Assembly (NCBI GenBank): GCA_008501735.1
Contig: QQUF01000016.1
Span: forward strand, 120,682 to 184,681
Source of the DNA: Calditrichota bacterium
GTDB taxonomy: Bacteria; CLD3
DNA length: 64,000 nt
Direction of reading: 5' to 3'
Shown: in pieces, positions 60,857 to 64,000 of the stretch
How the letters are laid out: every line of letters starts with the position of its first letter
Numbering within the stretch: position 1 is the first letter of the stretch
Position numbers and translations under genes: made by a program
The notes under the pieces: generated by a model
Databases searched by the model: none
What the model saw: the letters and a program-made list of their open reading frames with translations, nothing else
Told to the model about the DNA's origin: nothing

Positions 60857-61669
60857 TTATTCGCAATCAAGAAGTTCGACTTGGAAAATGAGTTTTGCAT
60901 TTGGAGGAATTACTCCGCCTGCTCCTCTTTCTCCGTAACCAAGTTCAGGTGGAATTATGAGAAGTCTTTTTCCGCCAACTTTCATCGACATAACACCTTC
61001 GTCCCAACCTTTAATCACTTGTCCAACTCCAATGTTAAAAGAGAAAGGTTGTCCTCTGTCGACAGAAGCGTCAAATCTTTTTCCATCTTCAAGTTGACCG
61101 ATGTAGTGAACAGTTACTTTTTTTCCTGAAGTTGGAGATTTTCCTTCACCAACAACTAAGTCAACGTACTCTAAACCTGAGTCCATTTTTTTTCTGCCTT
61201 CTGTTGGAACTTCAAGTGGTTTTGCAGGTGCTTTGATTTCGAGGAGTTCGACTTCAAAAGTCAAAGTTGAATTTGGTGGAATTAATCCGCCACCAACATT
61301 TTGAGCTCCGTAACCAAGTTCAGGTGGAATTGTAAGAGTTCTTTTCCCGCCAACTTTCATCGACATAACACCTTCGTCCCAACCTTTAATTACTTGTCCA
61401 ACGCCAATGTCAAAAGTGAAAGGTTGATTTCTTTTGTGAGAAGAATCGAATTCTTTTCCGTCTGCAAGCATTCCTTTGTAGTGAACTACGACTTTGTCGC
61501 CTTTTTTAGGTTGTTCACCTGTTCCGACAACTGTGTCAATATATTTTAATCCTGATTCCAATGTAACCTCCTGTGGTGTTTCTGGTGTTTCGGATTTTTT
61601 CTCGCCTTTTGCACAAGAAACCATAACTACTGTTCCTAAGATTAAAAGTGCGAATTGTAAAAATTTCAT
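60857..61669 (-). CDS. Tandem FKBP-type peptidyl-prolyl isomerase lipoprotein
   Basis: ATG 61669 is preceded by TTTGGAG, so I take it over the TTG at 61681. About 270 residues: signal peptide with lipobox MVSC, then two FKBP domains (~40-145 and ~155-270), each with KGDKVVVHYKGML-like, GKEFDSSHKR, GVGQVIKGWDEGVMSMKVGG, and PPELGYG segments. The two domains are near-identical in the GWDEGVMSMKVGGKR stretch, pointing to a recent duplication. It speeds proline isomerisation in exported proteins and sits in a membrane facing the periplasm. Confidence 0.92.
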   Translation of the reverse strand: MKFLQFALLILGTVVMVSCAKGEKKSETPETPQEVTLESGLKYIDTVVGTGEQPKKGDKVVVHYKGMLADGKEFDSSHKRNQPFTFDIGVGQVIKGWDEGVMSMKVGGKRTLTIPPELGYGAQNVGGGLIPPNSTLTFEVELLEIKAPAKPLEVPTEGRKKMDSGLEYVDLVVGEGKSPTSGKKVTVHYIGQLEDGKRFDASVDRGQPFSFNIGVGQVIKGWDEGVMSMKVGGKRLLIIPPELGYGERGAGGVIPPNAKLIFQVELLDCE

Positions 61670-61722
61670 TTGTTTCTCCAAAGTTTAAAAAATTTCAAAA
61701 TTGAGCCGATAAGGTAAGAAAT

Positions 61723-61756
61723 GAATTAAGAATTCAAAATTAAGAATTAAGAATTT
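61723..61756. repeat. AAGAATTAAGAATT intergenic repeat
   Basis: Tandem (A)ATTAAGAATT units between the FKBP gene and the RelE-like toxin. Same type as at 23047, 39224 and (coding) 20364. Confidence 0.55.
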
Positions 61757-61791
61757 TTGGTAGTTTGGGAAGAAAGAAGTTGATTTCCTTT

Positions 61792-62058
61792 TTATGGGAA
61801 AAATCTGTAAATGTCTTTTCGGTGAAGCATTCTGATAAAAATTATAGAGTCATCATAAAATTTGATTCCAATTCTAAAATCTCCAACTCTAATTCTATAA
61901 AAATTGGAACTCCCTTGCAATGGCTTGAGGTTCTTAACTTTTTTAAAGTTTTCATAGGTCTCAATTTCCTCAATAATATTTTTGACCCTTTTCAAAATTT
62001 CAGTTTGCTTACATTTTTTTAGGTCTTTCAAGAAACTTTTTCTAAACTCAACTTCCAT
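61792..62058 (-). CDS. RelE/ParE family toxin
   Basis: An 88-residue toxin with the family start MEVEFRKSFLKDLKK, then KNLKPLQGSSNFYRIRVGDF (YRIR-GDYR-like) and IKFYDDSIIFIRMLHRKDIY, ending in an aromatic tail. RelE toxins cleave mRNA on the ribosome; ParE toxins hit gyrase, and the two are hard to tell apart. The start shares one base with the antitoxin stop (TAATG). Confidence 0.88.
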   Translation of the reverse strand: MEVEFRKSFLKDLKKCKQTEILKRVKNIIEEIETYENFKKVKNLKPLQGSSNFYRIRVGDFRIGIKFYDDSIIFIRMLHRKDIYRFFP

Positions 62059-62264
62059 TAAATTCCGTCAAGAATTTCAAAAACTTCTTTACGACTAACT
62101 TTTTCAGTTTTTTCGCCTTCTTTAATTGCTTTTACTAAAGCTCGTTCTTCCAAAACCTCAACAACAAGCTCAGCTAACAAACTTTTACGTTCTTCAAAAA
62201 CTTCAATTATCGCACTTTTAAGTAATTCTTTTAAGTGCTTGTCTTCTGTAATTATTTTATCCAC
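62058..62264 (-). CDS. Antitoxin paired with RelE-like toxin
   Basis: A 68-residue acidic helical protein: DKIITEDKHLKELLKSAIIE followed by a VEVLEERALVKAIKEGEK segment and KVSRKEVFEILDGI. The C-terminal half resembles the toxin-binding tail of RelB-type antitoxins. It lacks an obvious ribbon-helix-helix, so DNA binding is uncertain. Confidence 0.78.
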   Translation of the reverse strand: MDKIITEDKHLKELLKSAIIEVFEERKSLLAELVVEVLEERALVKAIKEGEKTEKVSRKEVFEILDGI

Positions 62265-62304
62265 AGCAAAATCCTTTGTTTTAAACTCCTTCTAAAATAA
62301 AATT

Positions 62305-63012
62305 TTATTCTTCAAATTCATTTAAAATATTTGTAAAAAGCATTTGGAAAATTCCTGCTTCTTTTTCTGTAACAGGAAGTCTTGCGAATGTTTTAGCAAG
62401 TGAGTCTTTGAATTTCTCTTCCATTTTTGGGGGCTTGAAATCGATTTTGTCGATGATTTCGTTTGCTTTTAAAGACAAGTGATTTTTCATCTCAAAACTT
62501 GCAAACTTGGGGCTTTTGCCCAAATCTACAAATTCATTTTCACTAGAAAAAAATTCGTATGCAAGTAACAAAACAGCTTGTGAAAGATTTATTGCAGGAT
62601 AAATTTCTGCCATAGGAATTTTGACCAAGTAGTTTGCTTTTTCGATTTCAGAATTCAAAAGTCCTTTGTCTTCTCTGCCAAAAACTACAGCGATTTTCTC
62701 TTGGCTGCCTTTCTCTTTTGCAATTTCGACAGCTTTTTGTGGAAGTAAAGATTTTGTGCTTGAGCGTTCTTTGTTAGAGGTTGCAAAAACGAGTGAGCAG
62801 TCAGAAATTGCTTCTTCAAAATTTGAGTAATGTTTTGCGGAATTCAAAATTTCTGTGCTTCGGTGAGCGAGGACAAAAGTTTCTTCGGTGAGTTCGCAAG
62901 AATTTACAAGTCGGAGATCGGAAAAACCAAAATTTTTCATTGCCCTTGCAACTGAACCAATGTTTCCCGGGTGATGCGGTTCGACTAAAACAATTGCTAA
63001 ATCAAAAGGCAT
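62305..63012 (-). CDS. trmJ: TrmJ-like RNA methyltransferase (SPOUT family)
   Basis: A 235-residue SPOUT enzyme: IVLVEPHHPGNIGSVARAMK (the N1 motif), LVFATSNKERSSTK, IAVVFGREDKGLLNSEI (knot motif 2) and IPMAEIYPAINLSQAVLLLAYEF (motif 3). The order fits TrmJ/LasT methyltransferases that 2'-O-methylate tRNA position 32. The name is from similarity; another SPOUT target is possible. It lies 3 bases after the glycosyltransferase stop on the same strand. Confidence 0.9.
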   Translation of the reverse strand: MPFDLAIVLVEPHHPGNIGSVARAMKNFGFSDLRLVNSCELTEETFVLAHRSTEILNSAKHYSNFEEAISDCSLVFATSNKERSSTKSLLPQKAVEIAKEKGSQEKIAVVFGREDKGLLNSEIEKANYLVKIPMAEIYPAINLSQAVLLLAYEFFSSENEFVDLGKSPKFASFEMKNHLSLKANEIIDKIDFKPPKMEEKFKDSLAKTFARLPVTEKEAGIFQMLFTNILNEFEE

Positions 63013-63015
63013 TTT

Positions 63016-63941
63016 CTAAAGTTCTTCTTCGATGCTAAAACGCGATTCCGTATTGCTTTTGCTCGTAATCATTTCGCTCACAAGTCCAATCGAAAACAAT
63101 TGTAAACCCGAAATCAAAAGCAAAATTCCAACGAAGAAAATCGGTCTGTTTCCAATCCATTGTCCGAAAACCCAACCGATTGCAAGGTAAAGCTCGATTG
63201 CTCCACCAAGGAAAAGGCAAATTGTTCCGAGAATCCCGAAAAGGTGCAAAGGTCTTTGTGTGTAACTTGTTATGAAAACCACTGTCAGAAGGTCGAAAAA
63301 TCCGTTCAAAAATCTGTTGAAACCGAACTTGGAAACACCGTGTTTTCTTGCTTGGTGTTTGACGGGTATTTCGGAAATCCTGAAACCTTTTTCCTTAGCC
63401 AAAACAGGAATGAATCTATGCAGTTCGCCGTAAACTTTCACTTCTTTGACGACTTCCAAACGGTAACCTTTTAGTCCACAATTAAAATCGTGAAGTTCGA
63501 TTCCTGTGATTTTTCGGGTAATAAAATTGAAAAATTTAGACGGAATTGTTTTGGAAATCGGGTCGTATCTTTCCTTTTTCCAACCTGAAACGAGGTCGTA
63601 ACCTTCCTCTAATTTTGCGATTAAACTTGGGATTTCATTCGGATTGTCTTGAAGGTCTGCGTCCATTGTTATCAAATATTTTCCAACAGCTTTTTGAAAG
63701 CCTGCGGAAAGTGCTGCCGATTTTCCGTGATTTCTTCGGAATTTTATAATTTTAATGTTTGGGTCAGACTTTTTTGCTTCAAGTAAAATCGGGATTGAGT
63801 TGTCAGAGCTTCCGTCATCAACAAAAATTAATTCGTAGGAAAATTTATTCTCTTCCAAAACAGATTTAAGAAGCAAGAAAGTTCAGTGAGAGATTCAGCT
63901 TCGTTTAGAAAAGGAATTACAACGGAGACATCAAGAGACAT
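63016..63941 (-). CDS. Family 2 glycosyltransferase, frameshifted near the N-terminus
   Basis: The ATG at 63941 opens MSLDVSVVIPFLNEAESLTE, the normal start of a GT2 enzyme, but the frame then runs out of phase. The rest, from about 63876, reads LLKSVLEENKFSYELIFVDD. Adding one base in the A-run at 63878-63880 joins the two (about 308 residues). Further on are the DxD-type ITMDADLQDNP, GYRLEVVKEVK-like segments and two C-terminal membrane helices (~225-250 and ~262-285). It is a DPM1/GtrB/PglB-like polyprenyl-phosphate glycosyltransferase. The frameshift is probably a sequencing artefact or a recent mutation; compare the T-run frameshift in the DUF4126 gene. Confidence 0.75.
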
Positions 63942-63945
63942 TAAT

Positions 63946-64000
63946 TTACCAATCTTTTTTCAAAATTTTAAAAGTGAAGTCGCTAAGACTAAAAATGAAA
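63946..64000 (-). CDS. End of an upstream gene, 3' part only
   Basis: The last 54 bases of the window read, on the minus strand, FIFSLSDFTFKILKKDW and then TAA, 4 bases before the glycosyltransferase start. It is consistent with the C-terminus of a gene in the same operon, but 17 residues do not show which one. Confidence 0.3.
   Translation of the reverse strand, partial: FIFSLSDFTFKILKKDW

Overview
The window is a 64-kb piece of an AT-rich chromosome from a bacterium of the Fibrobacterota-Chlorobiota-Bacteroidota (FCB) group. I think it is Ignavibacteria/Kapabacteria-like rather than a classical Bacteroidetes, but no rRNA or ribosomal protein gene is present to settle this. The evidence is: three secreted proteins ending in a type IX secretion (T9SS) C-terminal sorting domain with an NYPNPFNP motif; a GldAFG-type ABC exporter; several Bacteroidota-like promoters of the form TTG-N19/20-TAnnTTTG; an Atu-type acyl-CoA carboxylase cluster; and a stand-alone methylmalonyl-CoA mutase catalytic subunit. 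Most genes are housekeeping, transport or envelope genes. No prophage, CRISPR array or complete insertion sequence is visible.

Layout. 1-7.5 kb: tail of a geranylgeranyl-reductase-family flavoprotein, a T9SS-secreted beta-propeller with a small secreted partner, and a TonB-dependent receptor. 7.5-14 kb (minus strand): a frameshifted DUF4126/zinc-ribbon membrane protein, an unknown membrane protein, an acetyltransferase, a VOC protein, a large FAD oxidoreductase and an RluA-type pseudouridine synthase. 14-15.6 kb: a tRNA cluster (Gly, Cys, Leu, Val) with a fossil integration site, since the 3' end of tRNA-Val is repeated 1.1 kb further on, enclosing a lipoprotein gene and a truncated gene. 15.8-20.6 kb: two T9SS cargo proteins. 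20.7-26.5 kb: lipoamide dehydrogenase, an ABC-2 permease, a cNMP-binding protein, a hybrid histidine kinase and a queuosine-precursor transporter. 26.6-27 kb: a second tRNA operon (Pro, Arg, His, Glu).

27-38.5 kb: a BatD-like protein with gldA/F/G-like genes, TPR lipoprotein, a PemK/MazF toxin-antitoxin pair, a UPF0489 protein carrying ureohydrolase-like metal motifs, a PBP4-type carboxypeptidase, a HerA-like ATPase and enolase. 38.6-49.9 kb: Tpx, a giant peptidase/PD40/beta-barrel fusion, small lipoproteins, a hidden 53-codon ccmD-like gene, MetF, an orphan peptide-ABC permease, an ArsC-like protein, an orphan HNH endonuclease and a tricorn-type protease. 50-64 kb: an NtrC-type regulator, the Atu-like carboxylase/SDR/DUF1446 cluster, BrnTA and RelE toxin-antitoxin modules, the mutase, a double-FKBP lipoprotein, a TrmJ-like methyltransferase and a frameshifted glycosyltransferase.

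Connected functions: T9SS cargo together with GldAFG and surface proteins; acyl-CoA catabolism (carboxylase beta subunit, FabL-like SDR, AtuA-like protein, methylmalonyl-CoA mutase, lipoamide dehydrogenase); three small toxin-antitoxin modules scattered through housekeeping DNA. The least explained parts are the tRNA-Val island, the UPF0489 protein next to a toxin-antitoxin pair, the DUF4126-zinc ribbon/membrane protein pair and the unknown gene at 56.6-57.5 kb.
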